DNA of 64,000 nucleotides from Bretschneidera sinensis (Eukaryota > Streptophyta > Magnoliopsida > Brassicales > Akaniaceae). The stretch is from assembly GCA_023935145.1 (NCBI GenBank), contig CM043700.1:32892001-32956000 (forward strand), given 5' to 3'. Positions 33,520 through 45,251 of this stretch are shown one piece after another; the stretch's first letter is position 1; every line of letters begins with the position of its first letter. A model generated the notes under the pieces. The model had not been told where the DNA came from, made no database searches, and saw only the letters and a program-made list of their open reading frames with translations. The translations under genes and the position numbers were made by a program.

Positions 33520-34170
33520 TTGCACTTGATTGCAGATACTGTGCGCTCGATCGTACTATGGGTAGTGCGCTCGATCGTTGGTGCCTAGCACTCGATCGCA
33601 CTCGGTCAGACACTTTATCGAACACTTGATGTGCACCAAAAACCAGAAGCTGTAGGATTTATATTCCCTTGTTCCAAACCTCCTGCAAAAGTAAAACTAT
33701 CCAATCAACACACATGAATGACATATATAGAATGTACATATGAGCTGAAGATCTAAAATCGTGTGTTTGCTTAAGTAATAAAAACAAGTATGCACCTTGT
33801 GCTTTTTAGAAGATGGGTGTTTTTGTAAAGTAGACAGAGAATATATTTGTTGTGTGGTTTGGTTTGGTTGTGTGGTGAGGTGATGGTGGAGATGTGCCGG
33901 ATGAGAGTGGAAGGTAGGGTTTTGTTGTGTGAGATGGTTCTTGCGAGAGAGAGAGAGCAGAAGTACGATTGAGTGTAAGTTAGGGAAGGAACAGGAAACT
34001 GTTTATAACGTGCACGTGACCCCTCTGCCTCGATTGCGCTCAAGCGTATTGGTGAAGTGCGATCGAGCACAATTGTGCGAAAGTGTTTAATTGTGGTGCA
34101 CTCATGCGCAGTGCAGGGTGAGTTGGTACTCGAGCGCGTATAGTGTGCGCTCGATCGCAAGATCGAAATA
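33520..34170 (-). repeat. CTCGATCG/CTCGAGCG-rich intergenic segment of G1
   Basis: Between the accessory ORF and protease there are repeated GTGCGCTCGATCG-type motifs (33540-33605 and 34028-34160) in otherwise AT-rich DNA, and no protein pattern. A GA run (33945-33960) is also present. Frames here are not convincing. Confidence 0.65.
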
Positions 34171-34340
34171 GTAAAAAAAAAAAGATTATAGAAAGAATTT
34201 AATTAAGGTAAAAAAAATTGGGAAAGATATAGTCATACCAATTTGTAGTGGCCTCAGTACCACTAACCTTGATAGAGGCACTTGAGCTATATGTTGAGCG
34301 AGTGAATTTTCTCAAGTGCTCTCTATGGTAGCTTTTAAGG

Positions 34341-35135
34341 CTACGTCTTTTTAAGGAGGCAATTAGGGCCCCCATCAGGTGGTTCTAAGTCCGTTGATAG
34401 CTGCTCTGTCTCCAATTTAGGTACCTGGTAGATAAAACAATGAGGGGTAGTATTAGTAAGTACATGATTTTTAACTTGAGGGTTATACTTACTTGAAGGT
34501 TTAGGTGTGCTCTTGATGGTGTGCACAACTCTATGGACATCTTTAATCACATTATCTTTTGGCTCAAATCCCAATCCTATGTCATCATGGATGGTCTTCA
34601 TTGGATCGGTGAAATGAGCTTTGGACACTTTCTCATTAATACCATGTACAAAGCTTACATTATGACACTTAGCATCAGTCCTAGGAGGGTCTATTGTATT
34701 AAATATTTTAAATTCTATCTCTTCATCATTTACTCTCATTGTGACAATACCTCTTTTTACATTAATGTTTGTGTCAGCAGTGATCATAAATGGTCTCCCT
34801 AGAATGATAGGGAGTGGTACAAGCATCTGGCACTCCACCATGTCTAATACAATAAAATCAGCAGGTAAAATAAATTTACCTACTCTTACCAAAACATCCT
34901 CGCAGATACCTCTAAGTCGTTTGATGCTTCTGTCAGCCAATTGTAATGTAATGGAGGTTGGTTGGAGTTCCCCCAAACCTAGTGTCTCAAATACACTGTA
35001 AGGTAGTAAATTGACACTCGCCCCTAGGTCCAATAATGCATGTTCGAACAGCTGGTCACCTAGCCTGCAAGGAATAGTGAAGCTACTAAGATCTTTTAGT
35101 TTAGGTGGTAATTTTCTCAATAATATAGCACTCAC
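34341..35135 (-). pseudogene. gypsy aspartic protease (G1)
   Basis: The frame shows HALLDLGASVNLLPYSVFE, LGELQPTSITLQLADRSIK and PIILGRPFMITADTNINV. This is the retropepsin-like domain of plant gypsy polyproteins, with D-x-GA intact and ILGRPF downstream. It should cut the Gag polyprotein in the family. Upstream, 35136-35357 continues the polyprotein in broken frames. Downstream the frame ends with LLKKT and no RT follows, unlike G2. Confidence 0.85.
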
Positions 35136-35357
35136 CTCTTCAGTTAAGGCTACCGTCTCATACTCCTGAAACTTCCGTTTGTTAGTGCAACAATATTTTA
35201 AAAACTTAGCATAAGCAGGTAGTTGTTTTATTGCCTCTAATAAGGGAATATTTATTTATACCTTTTTCAAGGTTTCAAATATGTCAATCATTTTAGTTTC
35301 CTTTTTAGGCTATACTAACCTTTGAGGAAAGGGTGGAGGTGCATTTACCTTTTCTAT

Positions 35358-36766
35358 CTATCTTATGTTGGATGTGGAGGTCTGATCTGGAGTTGTTTGT
35401 GTAGGCTCGTTGGTGCCGATGACCTTTCCACTTCTTAAGGTTGTTATGGCATTTAACTGCTGGTGTCCTCTTGGATTAGGTAGTGGCTGGGCCGGGAGCT
35501 CTCCTTGTTTTTCGCTACTCAATTCCTTGACCAACTGTCCCATTTGTACCTCTAGCCCTTGAATGGCTTGATCGTGCTTGGCAGTAATTTGCCTCATTTC
35601 AGTTCGAAATTGCCTTGACTCTTCCATGAATTGTTCATGTTTATTCAGGATCTATTGTTGCTGAGTTGCTAATTGCCTCACAAGAATTTCGAGGTCATTC
35701 TTCTTGGGTTCAGGAGCAGTTTGGGCTGCTGGTTGGAAATTTCTTTGGTTCCCTTGATTGTTTTGGTCGTTGCTCCATGAGAAGTTTGGGTGATTCAACC
35801 ATCCAGGGTTGTATGTGTTAGCATAGGGGTTGTTCTTTGGCAGATAATTGTTCGGACCCACAAAGTTGGCTTGATCATGATCTGCAGATGAATATAAGGA
35901 CAAGTATTAGTATCATGATCAAACTGTGAGCAAATGGCACATACCTGTAGTGGTGCAGCTGATGGGTTAGTTGAGGTATTCTGAGCGGCCATAGCTTTTA
36001 CTAATAGGTCAATTTTCCTTTCCATGGCGGCTATTTGAGGAGATGATCCTCTATTCATGCTTACCTCATACATACCCTTACTTTTAGTTATGTGTCTACC
36101 TCGAGAGGTGAACTACTGCGTGTGTTCGCTTAGGGTTTCAAACAGTTCCATCGCCTCTTCGCTGCTCTTTTCCATCAACACTCCTCCATAACCTGAATCA
36201 ACAATATTTTTGTTAGAATCACTCAAACCTTCATAAAAGGCTTGTACCAGTTCGTCTTGGGGTAAGTTGTGGTGTGGGCACTTGAGTAGTAGCTCGTTGA
36301 AGTGTCCCCAGTCCTCGAAGAACAGATCTCCATCCTTTTGTTGGAAGAATTGTATTTCTTTCCTAATTTGCCTTGTCTTCTGGGCTGGGATGAACTTCTT
36401 TAGAAATTTGCTCGCCAACTCCTCCCAAGTGTAGATGGAAACTGTAGGCAAAGAATTATACCATAATTTAGCATTATCTTTCAAGGAAAAAGGGAAAAGA
36501 ATTAACCTTATTCCTTCTTGGTCTAAGCCTCGGATGCGCTAGAATTTGCAGAGGTCAAAGAACTCTCGAAGGTGCAAATGTGGATCCTCACTAGGCTTAC
36601 CCCTAAAATGAGTTAGTGCACTGAGTATCTGCGGAGATATGTAATAGCTTCCTTCCGCCTCAGGTTGATACGCAATGCACGAAGGTTGTTCGAGGTTCTG
36701 TGGGATGATGGATTGCTTCATCGGCCTCCGCTCAAGTGGTTGCCGTTCAGCTATTTGTTCTGCCAT
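35358..36766 (-). pseudogene. gypsy gag (G1)
   Basis: Reading leftward, MAEQIAERQPLERRPMKQ opens at 36766. Then come LTHFRGKPSEDPHLHLREF and a TAG stop near 36538. The capsid block NAKLWYNSLPTVSIYTWEEL and KFIPAQKTRQIRKEIQFF follows at 36484-36300. LVQAFYEGLSDSNKNIVDS comes next, and a zinc knuckle CAICSQFDHDTNTC at 35941-35900. A Q/N-rich linker and a short coiled coil (RQFRTEMRQITAKHDQAI) close it. This Gag is clearly different from that of G2 and G3, although its 3' non-coding region is shared with G3. Frameshifts separate the blocks. Confidence 0.85.
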
Positions 36767-37143
36767 TAGTGGTGTCTCTTCCTCACTCCCTTCTCCTACC
36801 TCTTCTGGGTTATCCCTAAACCTTTGTCGGATTGACCTCTCAAGCTCGGGATCAAAGGGAAGGAATGCTGAATTCTTGGACTGTCATCCATGCATGAATC
36901 GATGGCAGTTACTTGAGGGCAGCAGTCAACTACTGCTACTCAGATTACTCTCTGCCTCAATTGCGCTCGATCGCACAATAGAGTGCGCTCAATTGAAAGT
37001 GGTACAGAATGCTTCCTGGATTACCTGAAACAGAGAAAAAGGATTTGATTAGGGTTTTTAGTAAAACGAAAAATATAAGATAAAAACATAATAAAATAAT
37101 GGTAACTAAATGAGAATTTAATTCTAAAAGAAATTTAGTGTAA
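36767..37143 (-). other. G1 leader between primer-binding site and gag
   Basis: Non-coding. It contains ATTGCGCTCGATCGCAC and a degenerate second copy (36958-37000), the same motif as in the LTRs. Confidence 0.6.
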
Positions 37144-37161
37144 TCCCCGGCAATGGCGCCA
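37144..37161 (-). other. tRNA-Asp-type primer-binding site of G1
   Basis: The minus strand reads TGGCGCCATTGCCGGGGA, one mismatch from the tRNA-Asp complement, six bases inside the LTR end. Confidence 0.92.
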
Positions 37162-37167
37162 AAAACT

Positions 37168-38452
37168 TGCTGGACGTTTATCTACCTAAATAAATAAGTA
37201 AATAATCGTACTTGTTTTACTTGCAAGTGCACAAGGTCTGTGGTAGTATAGTGTGCAAGTGCGAGATCATTTCCACAGGGATTGGTGAATTTCTATCTAG
37301 AGCTAATTCTTTTAAGTTTAAAAGAGAAATAACAGTTGATAGTGAGTGAATAACAATAATGAGAACATAGAGCTATGATATCCACCACTAATTATACTTT
37401 CCCACTTACTAAGGTTTCTATGCTCTAGCCTTATCATGAATATCTAATGGTTGCCAACCTAAGGGCTTGGTCCACACCTTAGGCTATTGATCTCCCTATG
37501 CAACGAGTTAGGCATGGTGTATACTCTAACTCTTTTCTCTCTTTAAGGGATTCAGCATGGGTGTATACTGAGTTGTTCCTTAAGAGAGCATGAGGACTAT
37601 GGAGATCGGCAACCACACGGGACCTAGGGCTTAGTCCGCTCCCAATTTTCCATGTTGATTAACCCAGGAATCCGGTGTGGATATCCCTTGTTACTAATGT
37701 CGAACCCAGGACTCGGTCATCTAAATTGATTCGACTAACCTATCCATACCACATGCATACGTTGATCAGGCACATACATATGAGGAATGTAAATATAAAC
37801 AGGTGTTAATCAAGTTAAATATTCTAACAAGACTATAGCAAAGATAGTCAATGAATAAATATGTGGTAAAGCATAACTAGGGCTTCAATCGAGCCCTATA
37901 AGAGTTTAGTCACACATACTAAGTAAAGTAAACATGCTAAACATAATTAAGTAAAAACAGAAAACTAAAACCGAAAAAGACTCGGGAGACGAGTCGTCAA
38001 TTCTTCTCCTAAGCTCTCTACTTCGAGTCTCAAACAAAAGGTGTGTGATATGTGTTTTATAGGGCTATTTATAGGGTCTTCATGGCATCACAAAACCCTA
38101 ATTTCGTTTTGGAGTCGGAAGACATCTTTCAAATTCTGGCTCTGCAGCCTCTAGAGTAATTGCCCTCGAGTGTATGCGGGATGCGATCGATCGCATATTT
38201 GCGCTCGAGCCTTCTTCAAGTGCGCTTGTGTGCTTGTGCGCTCGATCTCAAGGGGGGTGCGCTCGAGTGCACCTTGCTGGAGGGCAGAACTTGACTTTTG
38301 CTTCTAAAGCTCCATTTTGTTATCTTTTTGTCCAAGGCCTGTGAAAAACACATAAAACACAAAAATAAAGTATAATGTACTAAAATAGATAAGTAAAGAG
38401 TTTAACAAGTGTAAATTAAGGGGCTTAAATATGACTCTTTAAGCACTTATCA
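37168..38452 (-). repeat. 5' LTR of G1
   Basis: 1285 bp with minus-strand ends TGATAAGTGC and GTCCAGCA. The TATA box is at 38065-38073. CTCGAG/CGATCG motifs are at 38160-38270. It contains 34 bp (37991-38024) absent from the other LTR. Confidence 0.95.
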
Positions 38453-38457
38453 AGGTC

Positions 38458-40418
38458 CCAAACACCCAATATATCTCAATACGGCCTTAGTCCATCCAGA
38501 CTTTCAAATTATGCGAGAATATCTTTTCAGCTAAAATATATAATAGAGGAGAGAGGGGATTGCCTTGACGCAGACCCCTCATTAAAGTGAATAAACCATG
38601 GTGGTTGCCATTGAGCATGACTGAATACCAAACATTACTAATGCACCTATAAATCAAATCACACCAAGATTAGGAAAAACCAAACTTTTTCAACACTCGA
38701 ATAAAACAACCCTTTCCAAATGATCATATGCCTTAGACATGTCAATCTTAAAAACAATATTTGATCCCAAGATTTTTTTTTTATCAATATTCTGAATTAA
38801 CTCATGCACCAACACAATATTCTCGTGAATACTCTAGAAAAATTTGATTGTTCTAGTGGGATCAACTATGGTAACATAGGAGCTAATCTGTTAGTCATGA
38901 TCCTTGATATGATCTTATATATGAACGTACATAGCATGATGAAACGCAAGTCTGTTAGAACAACTGGATTCGTAACCTTCGGCAATAGAATCAAATTTGT
39001 CGAGGTAAAGGATTTAGGTAAGTGACCTATTTTGAAGAAGTCTTTCAAAACATTCACCATATCCAATTTTATAATATTCCAACATTTCTTAAAAAAGAAA
39101 TATCTCCAAACTCATCCACCCACCCCAAGAGCACTATCCGAATCCAAATTATTAACTGTATTAAAAAATTTCTAAAATTCAAGAATCACACATGAAGATT
39201 AATTTTGATCTGTCCTTATTAGAGCTGGTAGACATTGAAGGAGCTCATCAAATGAAAATTAAGAATTTGAAGTTGAGAATAAATCATCAAAATAAGTGCA
39301 AACTGTCTCCCCAACCGGTTTTTATTTGTCACCCATGTTTCATCCTGCAGTTTCAACTTAAATTTTGACTGAACCGCCTTTTTTCTTACTACCAACATGA
39401 AAGAAACTAGTTTGACGGCCACCTTCAACCAACCAGTTTTGTTGGGATTCGTCCTTAGCCATGGATTCCTCCCTATCCAACAATCATTCTATGTTCCTTT
39501 TAGCCTCACAAACTTCAGAAACATGGTTTGTGGAGAATGCAAGTTGAATTTTCTCTTTAACATTACCAAAATTTTTCTAGTTCTATCCTTTAATCTGTTC
39601 TGGACATGCTTCAACTTCTGATGAAGAATAACAATAGGAGACCCAATGAAAACTTTCTCCCAGCACTTCCCGATTAACGAAATAAAGTTTTTATGACCAC
39701 ACCAAGCTTTAAAGAACCAAAAAGGCCTAGGCTTAGACACAACAATACTACCAAAAAAACCAAAAGAGCATGATCGAAATACACTCTAATCTTATGAATG
39801 ACTTTTTTTAGAGAAAAAGTTGAATGGAACTCACTATTAATCAACACTTCATCTAGGTGACTCCTAGTAGCATCCTAATGATCATTCGACCACGTAAACA
39901 GATTCCCCTCATAACCCGGATCTAAGAAACCAACATTATCTATGAAATCAATGAACTTTTGGACCGCATACATATTTACAGGAGTAACACAACATTTTTC
40001 TAAGGGAGTGCCTACAACATTAAAATTACCACCAACAAACCATAAGAATCTACCCGAAGACCCAAACTGATTTAAAGAGGACCACAACTCCCTCATCTTT
40101 TGTTTAGTAAATTTCACATAAACTAGTGAACCCATAGCACACTTTTAGGTCTGACTTATATAGGATCTTTATGGAAATACATTTAGTAGTAACCTGAAAA
40201 ACTTTCAAATCAATTTCATTATTCCATAACAACCAAATATGCCTATTCACCGAATTCCCATGACAGAAATTCAGAAATTTGACTCTTTTAGCAATCTGAG
40301 GAATATAGTCCCCAAAATGTTTAGGCTTAATAATAACTAAAAATGTTGTTTTATTCTCACTAATTAGTGTGTGAAGTAAACCAATTTTTTTAAGGTTCCT
40401 GACCCCTCTAATATCCAT
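38458..40418 (-). pseudogene. LINE ORF2, N-terminal half: endonuclease and start of RT
   Basis: The start at 40418 (MDIRGVRNLKKIGLLHTLI) is the usual opening of the APE-type endonuclease. Next come HIWLLWNNEIDLKVFQVTTK and, at about 40040, LWFVGGNFNVV, where the catalytic GDFN box reads GNFN (Asp to Asn). RT begins near 39100: GHLPKSFTSTNLILLPKV, YKIISRIMTNRLAPMLP, IDMSKAYDHLE (about 38745) and the GLRQGNPLSPLLYILA region (about 38570). The G1 insertion at 38457/18823 lies between that block and the YSDD box. Several stops and frameshifts are present. Confidence 0.82.
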
Positions 40419-40434
40419 AATAATGTACTAATCA

Positions 40435-41725
40435 TTAATCAAATATTGGGGAACTAGGAAGAGACTTCGCTTTAAAACAGGTTGTCCTCTTCTTAGTCTT
40501 AACTGTCTTTTTCTGAATCTCCTTTTTCTTCATAAAATTAGCCATACTCTTAGAAAATTCATTTAGGTCCAGTATTGGATTCGAATCAAATTTCTTTTGA
40601 AAACTAAAATTCAAGGCAATATTAGTCGAACTCGGGCTCTTAGGAAAAATAATAATCTTTGTTGCCATTAAACTATAATCATCTTTACATATCAAATAAT
40701 CTAATTTTGATAGTGAAGGACAATCATCTTAAAAAGAGCTAAGTTTATGAGCTATCTAGTCAGAGACTTCAACAAGACACACGTCAGGAATCTACTCAAC
40801 AACCACAACTGGTTTACCCTTAGCCCCCACCTCCCTGTCCTGTTGTATATTTTGGCTCGAAACCATTTTTGAATCCATTCACTCAACCAATTTTGAGCTT
40901 GAGGGACTTTGCACACTAGATGTATTCTTCTTTGACGGAGCTATTTCCACAAATTCAATTACTTCTTTAGCTTTATTCCTTTGTCTCTTTGAATTTTTGG
41001 ATTTTTTATTTGCCTCAAAAATCACAATTAGATTCACTTGTTGTTACACGATTTAAGCCTTGTTGTTGACTTTTGGAGGAGGCATACCCAAAAGATAATT
41101 GCAATCTATATTATTGTGACCCTACAAATAACTGTGTACTAAAGGCCAAATTACCTTCGTTAAAAAGCTTTATGGCAGAAACCTTCATTCTTACTAGTAC
41201 TAATCCACACTTGTTCCGGTATATCTTGTGTAAGATCCAACTCCACACAAATTCGAGCACAACTTAGTCATTTGAAAGATAAGGTCTTATTATCCGCTTT
41301 AAGAAATTGCACAAAGGTGTTGGCGATCCCTTTCAAGAAGGATTCATGAAAACATTATAGAGAAAGTCTTGGTAACTGAATCCATACTGCAGCATGAGTA
41401 GACTCCTTCTTCGGATTGAAGTTTGGAGTCCACCTAAGCATACAGTAAAGAGAATCATCTCCTTTGTTATTCAAATGAGACCAAATGACAACAAGATCCT
41501 CTTGTGAGGCCAACTGAACCATAACATGTCGTTGATCAAGAAAACATATAATCCAATCATGTGGTAATTTACAAGCTATAATATGTTTCTTAATCTGTCT
41601 AAGCGCAGGCATGCTCGAGTAAAATTTCTTAAGAACAGCAATGGCAAAAGCTAAAACACCTTTTGAAAAGGTGACATACTAAATGCCGGTTCACCTTTAA
41701 CCTTTGCAACTGATTTGTAGGACAT
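40435..41725 (-). pseudogene. LINE ORF1 (DUF4283-like, CCHC), broken
   Basis: The start at 41725 gives MSYKSVAKVKGEPAFS. After a frameshift follow MPALRQIKKHIIACKLPHDW and MLRWTPNFNPKKESTHAAVW, then IQLPRLSL (41612-41355), the DUF4283-type domain of plant LINE ORF1. A degenerate zinc knuckle ending GHNNIDCNY is at about 41125-41090. The C-terminal basic stretch (MKKKEIQKKTVKTKKRTTC) ends at 40435, 17 bases before ORF2 starts. ORF1 proteins bind LINE RNA. That role here is by family only. Confidence 0.72.
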
Positions 41726-43270
41726 GGCTAGTGTAGGTAGGGAAAATATTGCCAGCTATTTAGCTATTGGCATAGTGTTTTACATGCCTTACAGGACGTC
41801 GGCATAAGAAAACGTAGGTAAAACAATTTATTTCGATTGGTTTTGGGTAGGAAGCTATTTTTTGGGTTGGCCATTGAAATGAAAGGTTGTGAGGTTGAAG
41901 AGGTGTGGTTGAAGAGGTACGCCCCTTTGTGAAGATAGACTATGCACAGTAACTATACAGGTTTAAGTGCACAGCTCAGTCAAGTGGTGCGACTTGTGTA
42001 AAACTGTCTGGGTGGTGCTACACATGCTGGCGCGACACTGGGATAGGTGCAACATTGTCTTATGCGACACTTCAGGTGGGAAAAAGAGTGACACGGATTA
42101 AAGACGTGCATTGGTGATTAGGGTTAGGGTTCAAAACTGCCAAAGGAGTTTAAGGTTGTTGATGCCAAAAAATCACTATTGCTAACGTGGCCTGGGTGCT
42201 GATGTGGCCTGGGTGTTGACGTGGCCTAGGTGCTAACGTGGCTTGAATTACTAAAGTGGTTCTACACAAACAACAGTTGTGAACTAAGAACCCTCGGAAG
42301 AAAGGGAGGGGGAGACCTCCAAGGGTGCTCCGATGCTTAAGTCAGAACGTGAACTTAAAGTAAGCCGAGGCCGAGTGCTTAAACTTAAAGCAGTGTGGGT
42401 GTAAATAGCTTAGTATCAATTCAAAATCTAGTCCCCTTCGAATTCCATATCTTGGTTTGTTTATAGCCATCTGAACAGGCATCGCCCACGTCTCATCAGA
42501 GTTAAGGTATTAATTGCTTGGTCGGCGTGTGTCAGGGTGATGTGTGGCAGGGCGGCGTGCTGTAGGGTGGCTGCAAGGCAACGTGTTGCAGGGTGGCTGT
42601 AGGGTGGCTGCAGGGCGGTGTGTTGCAGGGTGGTTGTATGGCGGCGTGTTGTAGGGGGAGCTCATGCATAGGTCTATTGGGTCGTTCCTTACTGGGCTGG
42701 AGTGTCATGGGCTCTATCACAGGCATTTTCTTATCGGGCCGGAGTGGTATGGGCCAGAGTTCTATGGGCTGGAGTGTTATGGGCTACATCAAAGGTTAAT
42801 GTAGCTAAGGTCAAACTATTATGAGCCATGGGCACCACCAATTGGTGTGACACTGGCCAGATAGTGCACCATTGAGACAGGTCTGGTGTTTCGAGTAGTG
42901 GTGCAGGAGGAGGTGAAAGTTATCATGCAATATTATGTGTGGCTATGAAAGAGAAGGTGGAAAACTTACAACTAGTGTAGGCTCACCGCACTACAGTAAG
43001 GTGAAGCTAGTTGAGGATGGTCAAGGGCGTCAAAAAAATGCTGGAATGGCTAGGGCTGAAACGCACTACTTCGACCAAAAAGTACAGACCTGTGTGGCTA
43101 TGTTTTAGACCAATGCGGTTGGGTTTAGGCTAGTGGGGCTAACACCATGGAGTCGCACCTGTGAGAAATCCTTAGAGAGAAAATACGTGAAAAAAAGGTA
43201 GTAGTGTTGTTTCGGGTTGAATATCAGAGCTATTGAAGAGAAGTTTCAACCAAATAATATAAAAAAACAA
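41726..43270. repeat. LINE 5' UTR and minisatellite-rich spacer
   Basis: No gene. Three simple arrays are visible. An 18-bp unit CGTGGCCTGGGTGCTGAN occurs about 3.3 times at 42186-42245. A 25-bp GC-rich unit near GGCGGCGTGTTGCAGGGTGG occurs about 5 times at 42521-42657. GGGCTGGAGTGTTATGGGC-like units occur four times at 42692-42786. The local base composition is much richer in G than the neighbours. Confidence 0.6.
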
Positions 43271-45251
43271 TGCCACATAACGACTCACCTTAAACAAAGC
43301 TTTCAATCGATAGAAGGCAATTATTGACCAGAGCATTCAATTATGTTGTATTCAATTATTGCCTTTTTAAAGACTCATTTGTATCAATATTAATTATAAT
43401 ATTGAGCTATAAAATGAGTTAATAAACATATCATATCTATAATAATATCAATCTAAATTCTAATTCTAATAGGATTACAATATATATTTTCAAATAGGAT
43501 TACACATATATGATAGAAGATTACATAAATCTAAATTCTAATAGGATTAGAATATAAATTTTCAAATAGGATTACACATTAATCTTGATTTTAAAGCAAA
43601 ACTACATAGTTTAGATAAGGGTATTTTTGTCCAATAAATATTTTATACCTTATTCAAACATTAATATATATATATATATATTAGATATATTTATTTAATC
43701 ACCTATTCATGTAGATCATGCATGTAAAATTTCACATCAATCAAATATGTATAAATATTTATCTATATAGCTAATTAAATTGAATCTTTAACTATGTTTA
43801 ATTTTAGCAACATAGACAAAATATTTTTATTGATGTGAAATTTTGTGTGCCTGCTTTACACAAATAGAAGATTAAATTAGATGGTCAGCTTCGTAAGATA
43901 TCGATTATACAAAAAATTATAGTGGTGTAAGACATCGTTTTTCTTACAACTGGTGTCAATGGATCCTTGCTCATCTAATATATATATATATATGAATCTT
44001 TCAAAATGTGTGAAATCATTTTAATTTTTTTCTTTTATTTTATAAGAAATTCTAAAATGTATGCTTTAATTATTAGTATTACTAATTAGTCATTTAAATC
44101 CGTGAAGTGTTTTTTTTTTTTTAAAAAAAAGGTTTTAAGATGTTTATTCCTTGGAAGTTTGAATTTGGATATATAAAGAGCTAGCGATTGGTATTGTTTG
44201 TCCATGATTGCTTACATGTGCTGAGGTAACTTTCTTACTTCTATTGCAACAACCATCTCCAGATTCTTTCCACGTTTTTCACTCCCATCAATTAAGAAGA
44301 TAGTTGGAGAAAGAACTTGATCTGGAGATGCTGACAATGATGTACAGAATGAATTAATTATAATTGCAGTAGTGTTAGTGGAAAGATGGTGGTGCACTGT
44401 ATGAGTGAATAGGAGTCCAAATCAAATTATGCTAAATCTTTCGATGGCTTATTAAAGACTCTGTTTAAAGTAAGTTCATACGTGTGAAAGCTACTGAAAA
44501 ATAAACAACAGATTTCAAGTTGGTGACGAGTTTTCTAAAATATGATTAATTTAATGTATTACTAAAGTATAAAAGATAGCTCGAATTATTTGTGTAAGGT
44601 TGCTTTTATAATTTAATAATTATATCCAAAATAACCTTTAAAAAAAATTATATATCCAAATTAAGTGCCACAAAAATCGTGGATGGGGCACTAAGACTTC
44701 CAGATTGTGGCCATAATGTAAGTTTAACTGCAAAAACTTGATAGGTCTATTTTAAAATTTGTTTAACTGCAAAAACTTGATAGGTCTATTTTAAAATTTT
44801 TATTTTTTATTTCTCCACTAACAGTTTTATACAAATCAAGTGTCATAACGTGTTTCGTGTGAAGAATAACACATGTGAAATCCGATATCCCTGGTACTCA
44901 AATGCCAAATGTCATTAGGATAGGATTTCACTGCATATAATATGATTATTCGTTAGGGTTAGTTACAAAAAGCACACTTATATCATTAAAAAAAATTAAA
45001 AAAAAAAAAAGAGTAGGCTTTCAGGTGCGATCAAGGTCGCAACTAAAAGTAGTTAAACTTGTTATTAAAAGTTTTAAAATGAATTTTGTTTCCATTGCTT
45101 GTCGTCTCTAATAAGTCCGTGACTAAGTTTCAATAGCATAACTTTGTATGCTTTGCAATTAATTGTTATACAAATTAGTAATAAGAACCAAAATTTGCAA
45201 CTAAAACCAGTGTTTGTGACACGTGTCACTAAAAAAATTTCTTAATCTATT
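43271..45251. other. AT-rich spacer, no gene recognised
   Basis: It contains an imperfect duplication (43450-43508 and 43529-43581, sharing CTAATAGGATTA and TTTCAAATAGGATTACACAT). TA runs are at 43661-43682 and 43977-43994. A perfect 39-bp tandem duplication is at 44722-44799. A short minus-strand frame at 44212-44397 has no recognisable domain. GGTGCGATCAAGGTCGCAAC near 45025 could be the end of an old DNA transposon. Confidence 0.5.
44722..44799. repeat. perfect 39-bp tandem duplication
   Basis: 44722-44760 and 44761-44799 are identical (GTTTAACTGCAAAAACTTGA and onward). Confidence 0.97.

Larger units (their letters stand above)
18824..38452 (-). mobile_element. Ty3/gypsy element G1, minus strand, interrupted by G2
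   Basis: Two LTRs (18824-20074 and 37168-38452) are in the same orientation, flanked by 5-bp duplications ACGTC (18819-18823) and AGGTC (38453-38457), which differ at one base. The flanks are contiguous LINE ORF2, confirming the insertion. Without the inserted G2 the element is about 8.7 kb. From 5' to 3' on the minus strand it has a tRNA-Asp-type primer-binding site, gag, protease, an Athila-type accessory ORF, and a non-coding 3' region with hairpin and PPT. RT, RNase H and integrase are absent, so it is non-autonomous. Confidence 0.9.
38458..41960 (-). mobile_element. L1-type LINE, 5' portion
   Basis: This continues the LINE interrupted at 18823. It carries the N-terminal half of ORF2, all of ORF1 and a 5' UTR of unknown length. 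The 5' end at about 41960 is a guess. No target-site duplication matching the flank of the poly(A) tail was found. Confidence 0.8.

Noticed and set aside
33771..34160. Minus-strand frame of 129 residues
   Set aside because: It covers CTCGAG-type repeats and a GA run and shows no family motif. Composition looks like chance.
44212..44397. Possible host exon (61 residues, minus strand)
   Set aside because: No recognised domain, no supporting neighbouring exons, and a length expected by chance.
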